From contig CAZWCX010000002.1 in assembly GCA_964632945.1 (NCBI GenBank), forward strand, positions 62,001 to 126,000: a DNA stretch of 64,000 nucleotides, read 5' to 3'. The stretch is from CAZWCX01 sp964632945. GTDB lineage: Bacteria > Planctomycetota > MHYJ01 > WSZJ01 > CAZWCX01. The notes under the pieces are model-generated. The model was not told where the DNA came from, did not search any database, and saw only the letters and a program-made list of their open reading frames with translations. Below are positions 27,223-35,749 of the stretch, in pieces. Every line of letters starts with the position of its first letter. The first letter of the stretch is position 1. A program made the translations under genes and the position numbers.

Positions 27223-28525
27223 CGATGAAACCGGGTTCCGCGAGGCGCTCGGCGAGATGCTGGTGGCCGCCGGACACTCCGCCCACGGGTGCGGATCGGC
27301 GGAGCAGGCGCTGGAAACGCTGCGGAAGGAGGAATTCGACGTTCTCCTGACCGATCTGCGCATGCCGGGCTGCGGCGGCCTGCCGCTCCTGCGCGAGGCG
27401 GCCATCCGGCTTCCCGAGTGCGTCCGCATCGTGGTGACGGCCTATGGGTCCCTGGAGAGCGCGATCGAGGCGCTGCGGGCGGGCGCGCACGACTACCTGC
27501 TCAAGCCCGTGCATCTCGAGGCCGTGGTCCGGAAGATCGACTTCCTCGGCCGGCACCAGGCCACGGTGGCTGAGAATCGCTTCTTGCGTGCCGCGCTGGG
27601 GAACGAAGCCTCGACGTCGGGTCTGATCGGCTCCTCCACGGCGATGGAGGAGGTGCGGAGTCTCATCGGCAAAGTTGCGGCCACCGGGGCGACCGTCCTG
27701 ATCACCGGCGAGACCGGGACGGGAAAGGAGCTCGTTGCCCGCGCGATTCACGAGGCCGGCGCGCGCAAGGACGGGCCCTTTCTGGCGCTGAACTGCGGGT
27801 CCGTGCCGGAAACGCTGCTCGAGAGCGAGATGTTCGGACACTGCCGCGGGGCCTTCACGGGGGCGGAGCGCGACAAGCGGGGGCTGTTCGAGGCGGCCCA
27901 GAAGGGGACGTTGTTTCTCGACGAAATCGGGGAGATGCCCGCATCCCTGCAACCGAAGATCCTGCGTGCCATCGAGGCTCGTGAGATCCTCCGCGTAGGG
28001 TCGACCGCCCCGACGCCGATCGACGTCCGTATCGTTGCCGCGACCCACCGGAATCTGCGGACGATGATGGACCAGGACCGTTTTCGCGCCGATCTCTACT
28101 ATCGTCTCGCCGTATTCGAAATCGCGCTGCCGCCGCTGCGGGATCGTCGCAGCGACATCGCCGCGCTGGCGGAACACCTGATCCTGCGCGCGTCACGGAG
28201 GCTCGGGCGTCTGCCGGTCACGCTGGATCCCGCCGCGCTCCGCATGCTGGAACGGTACCGCTGGCCGGGCAACGTTCGCGAGTTGGCCAACGTCCTGGAG
28301 CGAGCGTTGATCCTGTCCGACGAGCCGCGGGTGCTCCCCGCGGACTTGCGGGGCATCCTGCTCGATCCCTCCGAGGAATTCGTGGAGAACCTCAGGACCG
28401 CCCGACAGGACTGGGAGCGGACTCACATTCGTCGCGTGATCCAGCGCCACGACGGTGACAAGCGCGCCGCCGCCGCGGCCCTCGGGATCGACCTCTCCTC
28501 TCTCTACCGCAAGCTGGAGGAGTAG
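27200..28525 (+). CDS. Sigma-54-dependent response regulator, NtrC family
   Basis: Protein of 441 aa with three domains. The receiver (1-120) starts ARVLLVDDETGFREALGEML with phosphoacceptor Asp52 (LLTDLRMPG) and the conserved Lys (YLLKPVHLE). The AAA+ sigma-54 activator domain (about 140-365) has Walker A GETGTGKE, the sigma-54-contacting loop GAFTGAERD and FLDEIGEMP. The C-terminal Fis-type HTH ends AAAALGIDLSSLYRKLEE. The ATG at 27200 lies inside the 3' end of the kinase gene with GGGGAGAG upstream. It should activate sigma-54 promoters; I saw no clear -24/-12 site nearby, so targets are likely elsewhere. Confidence 0.93.
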   Translation: MARVLLVDDETGFREALGEMLVAAGHSAHGCGSAEQALETLRKEEFDVLLTDLRMPGCGGLPLLREAAIRLPECVRIVVTAYGSLESAIEALRAGAHDYLLKPVHLEAVVRKIDFLGRHQATVAENRFLRAALGNEASTSGLIGSSTAMEEVRSLIGKVAATGATVLITGETGTGKELVARAIHEAGARKDGPFLALNCGSVPETLLESEMFGHCRGAFTGAERDKRGLFEAAQKGTLFLDEIGEMPASLQPKILRAIEAREILRVGSTAPTPIDVRIVAATHRNLRTMMDQDRFRADLYYRLAVFEIALPPLRDRRSDIAALAEHLILRASRRLGRLPVTLDPAALRMLERYRWPGNVRELANVLERALILSDEPRVLPADLRGILLDPSEEFVENLRTARQDWERTHIRRVIQRHDGDKRAAAAALGIDLSSLYRKLEE

Positions 28526-28534
28526 GCCGCGGGG

Positions 28535-29923
28535 CTAATCCTGGGGGTCGCTCCGCTTCCGGGTCCCCTCCCAGTACGGTTTGAACGTGGCGATCACTTG
28601 CTCCTGGGCCGCGGAGTGCCCCAGCCCCGGGACCATCGTGCGCTTCACGTTTGGATAACCGAAGTCCCGCAACAGCCGTTCCGCCGCATCGGTCTGGGGT
28701 TCGATGCCGGGGCTCGCCTGGTTGCCGTGGGTGAACTCGCGGTGAGGGTCCTTCTCGCCCGTGATCTGGTGCACCGGGAAGTTCAGTGCATCCCCGGTGA
28801 ACTTTCCCTTCAGCCCGGAGAAGCCGAAGTCTGCGAAGTTGCCGCAGGCCGGGGCAGACCCGGCAACCCGATCGGGATGGCGGAAGGTCATCATGTAGGT
28901 CGCCTGTCCGCCGCCGGAAAAGCCCGTGATGTAGATCCGTTCCTCCCCGTCGAAGTCCCGGCAAAGGTCCTCGATCATGGCCAGGATCCCCTGTTCGTCC
29001 CAGTCGATCCGCCTGCCGCGTCCTTCCTCGATCACGGGGTCGGGATAGTACTTTCGGTACTTCTCCAGCATCTCCCCTTCGATCTGGTTGGTGTTGGCGA
29101 AGGTGCAGGGGGAGGCGATCAGGAAGGGGAGGGAACCGCGCTTGTTCTGGTACCCGCGCCCCATCCCCTCAAAGTTGCTTCCGGCTCCGTCCACGCAGAC
29201 CAGGATGGGCCACTTCCGGTCCTTCTGCCGGGCAAAGTTTCGGGGCAGGGAGAGGTAGTACTTCATCGGGTGAGAGGTCGTGGTCATCAGCACCAGGCCA
29301 TCCGTGGCGGCCGCGTCGAGGGCCTTCTTGAGCACGGGGACGAGGTTGCCGGGGGGCTGCATCGACAGGCCTTTGCCGGCGAGCCGCGCGGCCTTCGCCT
29401 GCATCTTGCCCGCGATCGCCTGATTGGCGAGGGTGGCGACGAGCGCCCATCGCTTCTCCGACGGTTCCAGCTCCAGCGCGGACCAGAGGTAGCCCTCGAA
29501 TCGTTCCTGCGCCGTGACGTTCGTTTCCTTCTCGCCCAGGCGATAGAGCTTCTCGTAGAGGCCGGCGATCTTCTTGTGCGCGCTCGACGCCGTCTTCTCG
29601 TACGCCTGGGAATCTCCCTCGGTCGCGGCATCCTCACAAGTCGAGGCGCTGTCCCGGCAGGCTCCCAATCCCTCCGCGTCGGGGCAGGCCCCGCCGGCGA
29701 GTTCCGCCGCCCGCTTCGCCTGCGTGCCGAGCTTCTTGCCGACGCACCATTTCCCGAGAGTGATCCATTCCTTGGCCACCATTCGCAGGCCGTCGATCTC
29801 GGCCTTCGAGGGCCCGGAATCGGGAGGAGGTTGCTTCTTCTTGTCGGCGGCGGCAGGCAGAGCGAGGGCGACCCACAAGACGACGGCGACGAGCGCGACA
29901 GGCAGGCGGCGCGGGATGCTCAT
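28535..29923 (-). CDS. Secreted alpha/beta-hydrolase with N-terminal extension
   Basis: Protein of 462 aa. Signal peptide (LPVALVAVVLWVALALPAAA). Residues about 30-220 form a helical region with several Cys (WCVGKK, GGACPDAEGLGACRDSASTC) of no known family. From about 235 an esterase/PHB-depolymerase-like hydrolase follows, with nucleophile motif YITGFSGGGQATYMM and a late VPGLGHSAAQEQ that may supply the His. The ATG at 29923 has AAGGAG eight bases upstream. Convergent with the NtrC gene, 9 bp between stops. Substrate unknown; polymer or ester hydrolysis in the periplasm is the simplest reading. Confidence 0.7.
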   Translation of the reverse strand: MSIPRRLPVALVAVVLWVALALPAAADKKKQPPPDSGPSKAEIDGLRMVAKEWITLGKWCVGKKLGTQAKRAAELAGGACPDAEGLGACRDSASTCEDAATEGDSQAYEKTASSAHKKIAGLYEKLYRLGEKETNVTAQERFEGYLWSALELEPSEKRWALVATLANQAIAGKMQAKAARLAGKGLSMQPPGNLVPVLKKALDAAATDGLVLMTTTSHPMKYYLSLPRNFARQKDRKWPILVCVDGAGSNFEGMGRGYQNKRGSLPFLIASPCTFANTNQIEGEMLEKYRKYYPDPVIEEGRGRRIDWDEQGILAMIEDLCRDFDGEERIYITGFSGGGQATYMMTFRHPDRVAGSAPACGNFADFGFSGLKGKFTGDALNFPVHQITGEKDPHREFTHGNQASPGIEPQTDAAERLLRDFGYPNVKRTMVPGLGHSAAQEQVIATFKPYWEGTRKRSDPQD

Positions 29924-30470
29924 GCGGAAGGCTCCTTGGTCCGGCAACCAGGGGGACATATGGCGACATGATACCCGCGTCCCGCGCCATGGCAAGAGCC
30001 GTTGGCGGCGATTGCCGAGCGGATGGACGGGTGATGGTAGACCGCGCCGGCCTCGCGGATCACGCGCAGCGAATCGTACGCGCGCACGTCTCCCGCGGGA
30101 ACCTCGGGATCCGTGCGGAGGACGACCGGGGAGAGCAGGATTTCCGTTTCGTCCCGGTACTCCCCGTCATCATCCCGGTCGAAGTAGAGTGCGCCGCGTG
30201 TTGCCTTCCCCTCCGCCTCGGGTCTCGCGGCTCGCCGGCCCCCACAGGGACTCCGTCCGCCCGGCTGCGGACGGAGGCCTCTCCGCTGTGGTCGAACCGG
30301 CCGCCCGATGTGAAGCCGGGCTGCCCTGCGCCGGCAAAGGCGAATCGGATTTCCACGAATCCGAAGGAGGTCATCGGAGCGCCGCGGAGATCCAGCCCGA
30401 GGGAGGACCGCCGATCCGGGTTCGTCGCCCCCGGCGAGGAACCCCGTTTGGGCGGGAGCTTGATCCCCGA
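29920..30470 (-). pseudogene. Frame-shifted or decayed ORF of unknown function
   Basis: Directly after the cysteine dioxygenase stop, one minus frame reads like protein (MTSFGFVEIRFAFAGAGQPG, GRFDHSGEASVRSRADGVPV). At about 30215-30200 the protein-like signal passes to another frame (GALYFDRDDDGEYRDETEIL, SPVVLRTDPEVPAGDVRAYD). That second frame ends in a TGA overlapping the hydrolase ATG (ATGA). The DRDDDGEYRDE segment resembles a calcium-binding loop. No single frame covers it and there is no clear RBS. A one-base error in the assembly or a genuine frameshift would explain it. Confidence 0.35.
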
Positions 30471-31031
30471 CTAGGCGAACTCGTCCTCCAGCGTATAGCG
30501 GAGCGTGACCCGGTCGACCTCGCCCGTGTTCGGACAGTAGCGGTGGATGTCCTTCAACGGTCGGGCGTAAACGTGGACGGTGACGAGATCGTGCTTGGAG
30601 GTGTTTTCCAGCTGGTGGATCTGACCGTAATCGACGCACGAGAAGTCGGTCTTGCCGAGGTGGTCCTCCTCGTTGACCTTGACGAACGCCCGCCCGGGGG
30701 CGGGTTTGTCGGAAACGCGGAAAAGTCGCGCAGTCAGCTGGCCGTCGAACACCCGCGTGACGTTCAGGGAACCGGCGTGGTCATGGATGACCGTCACCTG
30801 CCCCGGCCGCCAGCAGAGACAGAGCATGTCGAAGCGGGGCGTCCGACAGATGAGGTTTCGGGAATACGAATCGTTGGCAAACGTGATGTGTTCGTTGATG
30901 AGCGTTTCGGAGAGGTCCAGCTTTCCGAACAGCTCCTTCAACTGATCGAGCTTGAGGTCGCGGATGGGGATTTGATGCATCTCGAATATGAAATCCTCGA
31001 GGCTGATTTTGCTCTGCACGACATTGGCCAT
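30471..31031 (-). CDS. Cysteine dioxygenase (cupin)
   Basis: Protein of 186 aa of the type I cysteine dioxygenase family: oxidation of a thiol such as L-cysteine to the sulfinate with non-heme iron, cytoplasmic. The likely iron ligands are His83 and His85 (VTVIHDHAGSL) and His139 (YGQIHQLENTS). Gly87 occupies the place of the Cys that forms the Cys-Tyr crosslink in animal enzymes, as in many bacterial members; related 3-mercaptopropionate dioxygenases are therefore an alternative. GAGGAG lies before the ATG and a promoter with a perfect TTGACA is upstream, so it is probably its own transcription unit. Confidence 0.82.
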   Translation of the reverse strand: MANVVQSKISLEDFIFEMHQIPIRDLKLDQLKELFGKLDLSETLINEHITFANDSYSRNLICRTPRFDMLCLCWRPGQVTVIHDHAGSLNVTRVFDGQLTARLFRVSDKPAPGRAFVKVNEEDHLGKTDFSCVDYGQIHQLENTSKHDLVTVHVYARPLKDIHRYCPNTGEVDRVTLRYTLEDEFA

Positions 31032-31068
31032 GGCCGTCTCCTCGTGTGGGGCTGACCGATGGATTCAC

Positions 31069-31096
31069 CGTATCACGGCCGTTTTGCGGGTGTCAA
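31069..31096 (-). promoter_or_regulatory. Probable promoter of the cysteine dioxygenase gene
   Basis: Minus strand: TTGACA (31096-31091), 16-bp spacer, GATACG (31074-31069), about 40 bp before the ATG. The -35 is perfect; the -10 is weak (3/6). Confidence 0.5.
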
Positions 31097-31144
31097 GCGC
31101 GCCCCGGCCTCGGGGTGGCGGGATTCCTTTCGTCGCACCCGCAG

Positions 31145-31163
31145 GCGGGAGGAGCCCTCCCGC
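31145..31163 (-). terminator. GC-rich hairpin after the O-methyltransferase gene
   Basis: Perfect 8-bp stem GCGGGAGG/CCTCCCGC with a 3-nt loop, 24 bp after the O-methyltransferase stop. No T-tract, so only a weak terminator call. Confidence 0.35.
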
Positions 31164-31186
31164 GAGCCCGGCAGGGGCCTGCAGCC

Positions 31187-31837
31187 TCACTTCTTCACGC
31201 CGACCCAGCACCCGTCGCCCAGGGGCACGATCACGCTTTCGAGCCGCGCATCCCGCGCCATGATCTCGTTGAACTCCTTGACCGCCGGGGCCTCCGGATC
31301 GGTCGGGTGGGGATCGAGGAGCTGGCCGAACGCGAAGGCGTTGTCGACGATGATCAGGCCGCCCGGGCGGACGATCCGCAGGCATTCCTCCAGATAGAGC
31401 GGGTATCCTTTCTTGTCCGCATCGAGGAAAGCGGCGTCCACCGAGGCGCGGGCGATCGTGGGGAGTACTTCGCGCGCATCTCCGCGCAACACCTCGACGC
31501 GCTCCGCCACGTCGGATCGGGCGATCCAGCGGGCGGCAAAGTCGGCGAACGGCGGGTGGATCTCGATGGTGCGCACCCGGCCTCCCGGTGGGAGGGCGCG
31601 CGCGAGGGAGATGGCCGAATAGCCCGCCAGGGTCCCGATCTCGATGACCTCGGTCGCGCGAGCCGCGCGGAGCAGGATGCGAAGAAACGCGGCCTGCTCC
31701 GGGGCGATCCAGATCGTCGGGATGCCGGTTGCCGAGGCCTCCCTCGCGAGGTCCCTGAGAAAGGCATCCTCCGGGATCGTGCGGGCGGCGATGTAGGCGA
31801 AGTGTTCGGCCGTGAGAACCGTGGAGGCGGTGGACAT
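31187..31837 (-). CDS. SAM-dependent O-methyltransferase (CCoAOMT-like)
   Basis: Protein of 216 aa of the small class I methyltransferases related to catechol and caffeoyl-CoA O-methyltransferases, cytoplasmic. SAM-binding motif EVIEIGTLAGYSAISLARAL and acidic loop motif VRTIEIHP are clear. The metal-site segment DAAFLDADKKGYPLYLEECL is followed by GGLIIVDNAFAFG. It starts 7 bp after the NDH-2 stop and is the last gene of the operon that begins with the aminotransferase. Substrate not predictable. Confidence 0.82.
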   Translation of the reverse strand: MSTASTVLTAEHFAYIAARTIPEDAFLRDLAREASATGIPTIWIAPEQAAFLRILLRAARATEVIEIGTLAGYSAISLARALPPGGRVRTIEIHPPFADFAARWIARSDVAERVEVLRGDAREVLPTIARASVDAAFLDADKKGYPLYLEECLRIVRPGGLIIVDNAFAFGQLLDPHPTDPEAPAVKEFNEIMARDARLESVIVPLGDGCWVGVKK

Positions 31838-31844
31838 GGCGCCC

Positions 31845-33173
31845 TCAGGATGGGATGGCGGGAGGGGGGGGAGTCCCTGCGTTTGCGCCCGGCGCCGGCC
31901 GTGGCGTCAAGACGGGACCCACCGGGCCGGTGATCAATCGCGCGCCCCGTTCGAACGTGAAGTAGGCCCACGCCCAGTGGGCGATGACGAACAGGCGGTT
32001 GCGGAAGCCGATCAGCTTGTAGATGTGAATCAGGAGCCAGGCCATCCAGGCGGTGAGGCCGGTGAGACGTACGTTGCCGAGGATCGCGACGGCGGCCGCC
32101 CGCCCGATCGTGGCCAGCGAGCCCTGGTCGTCGTAAACGAACGGCTCGAGCGTCTCCTTGCGGAGAGCGCGTCCGATGTTCTTCGCCGTGTGGAGGGCGC
32201 CCTGGATGGCGAATGGGGCCACTCCGCTCTGGGGTTTTCCGTCCTGCTCGAAGGCGGCGAGGTCGCCGATCACGAACACTTCCGGATGCCCGGGGATGGT
32301 CAGGTTTCGTTCGACCTTCACGCGTCCCGCGCGGTCGAGCGGAGCTCCGAGGGTTCGCCCGAGCGGGGAGGCCTGCACTCCCGCCGCCCACAGGACGGTG
32401 CGCGCCTCGATCCGCTCCGCGCCCACGGTCACGCCCCTCTCGTCGATGCCGGTGACGCGCGCCCCCGTGTGGACCTCGACCCCCACACGGGCGAGTTGTT
32501 CCACCGCGTTCCGCGACAGTTCGGGCGGGAAGGAGGTCAGGATGCGGTCCGCACCCTCCAGGAGCAGGATGCGCGCCTGGGTGGGGTCGACATGGCGGAA
32601 ATCGCGGTGCAAGGCGTAGCGGGAGATTTCGCCCAGCGCGCCCGCCAGTTCGACGCCGGTCGGCCCACCGCCGACCACCACGAAATTGAGGTACGCGCGT
32701 CGCTCCACGGGATCGCCCACCCGTTCCGCGGCCTCGTACGCGAGGAGCACGCGTCGACGGATATCCAGGGCTTCCTCCAGCGTCTTGAGCCCCGGGGCGT
32801 GCCGCGCCCACTCGTCCCGGCCGAAATACGAATGGGTCGCCCCCGTAGCGACGATCAGGAAATCGTAGGAGAGTTCGCCGTCGGCGAGGTGCACGCGACG
32901 GGCGTCCACGTCGATGCGGACGGCTTCCCCGAGCAGGACCGTGACGTTCGGCTGGCGCCGGAAGACCCGTCGGATCGGATACGCGATGTCGGCCGCGTTC
33001 AACGCCGCGGTGGCCACCTGGTAGAGCAGGGCCTGGAAGAGGTGGTGGTTGCGACGGTCGATCACGGTCACGCGGACCGGCGCGTCCCGGAGCGCGCGGG
33101 CGGCGTAGAGGCCGCCGAATCCGGCGCCGAGGATGACGACATGCGGACGCGTGTCCTCGCCGGGTGCCTTCAT
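31845..33173 (-). CDS. ndh: Type II NADH:quinone oxidoreductase (NDH-2)
   Basis: Flavoprotein of 442 aa that passes electrons from NADH to quinone at the inner face of the membrane without pumping protons. Two Rossmann motifs are visible: VVILGAGFGGLYAARALRD near the N-terminus (FAD) and FVVVGGGPTGVELAGALGEI in the middle (NADH). The C-terminal FAD motif is EVFVIGDLAAFEQDG, followed by GVAPFAIQGALHTAKNIGRA. The last ~70 residues carry hydrophobic helices (LTAWMAWLLIHIYKLIGF) for membrane attachment. Its ATG overlaps the stop of the CoA-binding gene (ATGA). Confidence 0.92.
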   Translation of the reverse strand: MKAPGEDTRPHVVILGAGFGGLYAARALRDAPVRVTVIDRRNHHLFQALLYQVATAALNAADIAYPIRRVFRRQPNVTVLLGEAVRIDVDARRVHLADGELSYDFLIVATGATHSYFGRDEWARHAPGLKTLEEALDIRRRVLLAYEAAERVGDPVERRAYLNFVVVGGGPTGVELAGALGEISRYALHRDFRHVDPTQARILLLEGADRILTSFPPELSRNAVEQLARVGVEVHTGARVTGIDERGVTVGAERIEARTVLWAAGVQASPLGRTLGAPLDRAGRVKVERNLTIPGHPEVFVIGDLAAFEQDGKPQSGVAPFAIQGALHTAKNIGRALRKETLEPFVYDDQGSLATIGRAAAVAILGNVRLTGLTAWMAWLLIHIYKLIGFRNRLFVIAHWAWAYFTFERGARLITGPVGPVLTPRPAPGANAGTPPPPAIPS

Positions 33174-33592
33174 GCCTGCGCGACTCCCAGCACCTTGTGG
33201 ACGACCATGATGCACTGTTCGGAAACGACGTCCATCCCGGCCTCCGCGGCCCGGCGGACGGCGCCGTCATGTCCGGCGCCGAGCTGGAGCCACAGCGCCC
33301 CGGCGCCCGCGGCGAGGGCGTCCTCTACCACGCCCGGCACGTGTTCCGGGCTGCGAAAGACGTCGACGAGGTCGACCTTTCCCGGGATCGAGGCGAGATC
33401 CGGATAGCAGCGGCGGCCCAGGATCTCCGTCTGCCCCGGGTTGACGGGGATCACCTCGTAGCCGGCCTCGATCAGGTAGCGGGCGATGCGATGGCTGTCG
33501 CGATCCGGCTTCGGCGAGGCGCCGACGACCGCGATGCGCTTGGCCGTCCGCAGGAGCGCGCGGATGGCGTCGTCGTCGTTCGAGATGTCCAT
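33170..33592 (-). CDS. CoA-binding domain protein (YccU-like)
   Basis: Single-domain protein of 140 aa of the CoA-binding superfamily. IAVVGASPKPDRDSHRIARY is the nucleotide-binding loop, and GYEVIPVNPGQTEILGRRCY and ALWLQLGAGHDGAVRRAAEA are characteristic. Its role is not established in any organism I know of. It lies 33 bp after the aminotransferase and is coupled to NDH-2. Confidence 0.85.
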   Translation of the reverse strand: MDISNDDDAIRALLRTAKRIAVVGASPKPDRDSHRIARYLIEAGYEVIPVNPGQTEILGRRCYPDLASIPGKVDLVDVFRSPEHVPGVVEDALAAGAGALWLQLGAGHDGAVRRAAEAGMDVVSEQCIMVVHKVLGVAQA

Positions 33593-33625
33593 GGGAAAAT
33601 CCTCGATGGCGGGAAGGAGGGGATT

Positions 33626-34840
33626 CTATTTCGGATCGGCGCGCAGGGCAAGCCGCGGTGCGTCGGCAAGCCGTCGGTAGTCCTCTTCCGTGTTGTAGAG
33701 TTGCGCGGAGATCCGGACCCAGCGACGCGGCGGGGCCGGCCAGCCGACGATCGGGACCTCGACCCGGTGCCGGCACAGCAGCTCGTCCTGCAGCGGATCG
33801 GTGGACCAGGCGGACAGGCCGGCTTCGCGGGACCCGTCCGGCAGGGGGACCGCCGCGAGCGTGCCGATCATGGACTCGGGGCAGGGCGGCGCCGCCCCCA
33901 GGGCGTCGCACAGGATCGCCCGCCCCCGCAACGCGAGCGCCCGGTTCCGCGCCATCACCGCCGGCCAACCGCCCGGCAGCAGGCCGCCCAGGATCCGAAT
34001 CGAATCGGTGAGGGCAAGGTACGCCGAAGGATCGTCGGTCCCCGTCCAATCGAACTCGTGACGAAAGAGCGACCGGTCCGTCCGTCGGTCGGACGCCCCG
34101 TGGCTGATCACCAAGGGCCGAATATTCGGCTGCAATTCCCGCCGGACGTACAGAAACCCGGATCCCTTGGGACCGCACAGCCACTTGTGCCCGTTTCCGG
34201 TGTAGTAGTCGGCGCCGAGCGCGCGGAGGTGCAGCGGCACCATGCCCGGCGCGTGCGCCCCGTCGACCAGCGTGGTCACGCCGCGGCCTCGGAATTCCTC
34301 GACCACGGTCTGCACCGGGAGGATCATCCCGGTCGGGCTGGTCACATGGTCGATCAGGACCAGTCGGGTGTTCCCCGTCGCCGCGGCCCGCAAGGCGTCG
34401 ACCACCTGGCCCGCCGATTCGATCGGAAACGGCACCCGCGCCACGATCACCCGCGCGCCCGCGCGCGCGGCGACCGCATCCAGGGCGTTGCGACAGGCCC
34501 CGTAGGCATGGTCGGTCGTCAGCAGCTCGTCGCCGGCGGAAAGTGCGAGCGAACGCAGCACGGTGTTTACGCCGGTCGTCGCATTGCGCACGAACGCCAG
34601 GTCGTCCGGATCGGCGCCGAGAAACTCCGCCAAGCCGGCCCGTGCCGCGTCGAGCAGGGCCGGCAGGTCGCGGAGGAAGAACCGGACCGGTTGCCCTTCC
34701 ATCCGGTCGCGCCACTGCTGCTGCGCCTCCCGGACGGCGTGCGGGCACGCGCCGAACGAGCCGTGATTCAGAAAGGTCACCGAGGGATCCAGCGACCACA
34801 ACCGGCGGGCGTCGAGAAACTCGGAATGCGGAGAGGCCAT
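33626..34840 (-). CDS. Class V aminotransferase, isopenicillin-N-epimerase-like
   Basis: PLP enzyme of 404 aa. It starts with the family's TFLNHGSFGACPHAV segment. VRNATTGVNTVLRSL contributes to phosphate binding, LVDGAHAPGMVPLHL carries the PLP-stacking Asp/His region, and TGNGHKWLCGPKGSGFLYV contains the Schiff-base Lys. This clade includes epimerases, desulfurases and lyases, so the reaction is uncertain. The ATG at 34840 (GAGG five bases upstream) is preferred over a GTG two codons earlier. It heads a four-gene operon ending with the O-methyltransferase. Confidence 0.82.
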   Translation of the reverse strand: MASPHSEFLDARRLWSLDPSVTFLNHGSFGACPHAVREAQQQWRDRMEGQPVRFFLRDLPALLDAARAGLAEFLGADPDDLAFVRNATTGVNTVLRSLALSAGDELLTTDHAYGACRNALDAVAARAGARVIVARVPFPIESAGQVVDALRAAATGNTRLVLIDHVTSPTGMILPVQTVVEEFRGRGVTTLVDGAHAPGMVPLHLRALGADYYTGNGHKWLCGPKGSGFLYVRRELQPNIRPLVISHGASDRRTDRSLFRHEFDWTGTDDPSAYLALTDSIRILGGLLPGGWPAVMARNRALALRGRAILCDALGAAPPCPESMIGTLAAVPLPDGSREAGLSAWSTDPLQDELLCRHRVEVPIVGWPAPPRRWVRISAQLYNTEEDYRRLADAPRLALRADPK

Positions 34841-34896
34841 GCCCACCTCGCAGGCAGCGGAGAGAGACCGAAGCCTTGGACCGATTCGCCGGCCAC

Positions 34897-34925
34897 AGAC
34901 TAGCCCTCGGCGACCGACTTGTCAC
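34897..34925 (-). promoter_or_regulatory. Probable promoter of the aminotransferase operon
   Basis: Minus strand: GTGACA (34925-34920), 17-bp spacer, TAGTCT (34902-34897), 56 bp before the ATG. It lies in the divergent region shared with the MoxR operon. Confidence 0.4.
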
Positions 34926-35024
34926 GATTCCTCCGCGAATCGGATCGGTCCATCCTCCGCCTGTGGAGCCGGGCCGGATTTTCTGCACGGTTTCCGCAAG
35001 TTGGGGCGTCTACTCTGGTGGGGA

Positions 35025-35053
35025 TTGTCCGGGCTGCAGGATGTTGCTACACT
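35025..35053 (+). promoter_or_regulatory. Probable promoter of the MoxR-vWA-propeller operon
   Basis: TTGTCC (35025-35030), 17-bp spacer, TACACT (35048-35053), about 50 bp before the first ATG. The -10 box is the same as that proposed for the glycosyltransferase operon. Confidence 0.5.
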
Positions 35054-35104
35054 CTCGGTGTCGTTCGCGACGGCACGCCATGCCATCCGGGGAGCCGCAA
35101 AGCC

Positions 35105-35749
35105 ATGCCGCTGCGTCCCTTCCTAACGGCCCTCCAGGAGAGCGGGCGTGTCCGGGTCGGCCGGCCCCCGGAGCCCCCGGACGTCGAAGAAGCGGGCGTT
35201 TCCGCCCTCCTGCTCGAGTTCGACCGCTCCGCGCGTCGGGACATGCCCCACACGGCCCCCGAGTTCAACCCCGTCGCGGCCTCCTGGGCCGCCGTCCGCC
35301 TGTACCGGGCCTGCCAATTCCTCGTGTTTCGCGACCTCGGCGCCGAGCTCGCGTCCGACCAGATCCTGCTTCCTTGTCCGGCGCCGGTATCACCCTCGGT
35401 CACTCATTCGGCGGATCTGACCCTCCGCTACCTTCCGGAGGTGATCGTGCTCGCGCGCGGGATTTCTCCGGGCGATCCGCTCCTCGTCGCCCTCCATCAA
35501 CTGGCGCGGCAATGGCCGTATTCCTCCGTTGGGGTCGCGGGGCTCGCAGGGGTCGATCCCGGTCCGGTTCTCGACCATCCGTCCTTGCGCCAGACGTACG
35601 TGGATCGAATCCTCGAGCGGCGGGACGTCGCCCGCCTGGATCGCCCGGCGGTGCGAGAGGCGGTGCGCGAGACTCTGGGTTTCCATCCCGATCTCTGTCC
35701 CGAAATCTCGGCGGCCCTGGCGGGCGAATCCGTGGAGAAGCGCTCATGA
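35105..35749 (+). CDS. MoxR ternary-system small component (bpX-type domain)
   Basis: Protein of 214 aa, first gene of the five-gene operon. It has no catalytic motif I recognise. Strikingly ordered segments such as NPVAASWAAVRLYRACQFLV, LRYLPEVIVLARGISPGDPL and YVDRILERRDVARLDRPAVR suggest a conserved helical adaptor. Proteins of this kind occur with MoxR ATPases, vWA proteins and beta-propellers in computationally described ternary systems; I cannot assign the exact bpX subfamily by eye. The ATG at 35105 (GGGGAG ten bases upstream) is preferred to an in-frame extension that would overlap the promoter. Its stop overlaps the MoxR start (ATGA). Confidence 0.7.
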   Translation: MPLRPFLTALQESGRVRVGRPPEPPDVEEAGVSALLLEFDRSARRDMPHTAPEFNPVAASWAAVRLYRACQFLVFRDLGAELASDQILLPCPAPVSPSVTHSADLTLRYLPEVIVLARGISPGDPLLVALHQLARQWPYSSVGVAGLAGVDPGPVLDHPSLRQTYVDRILERRDVARLDRPAVREAVRETLGFHPDLCPEISAALAGESVEKRS

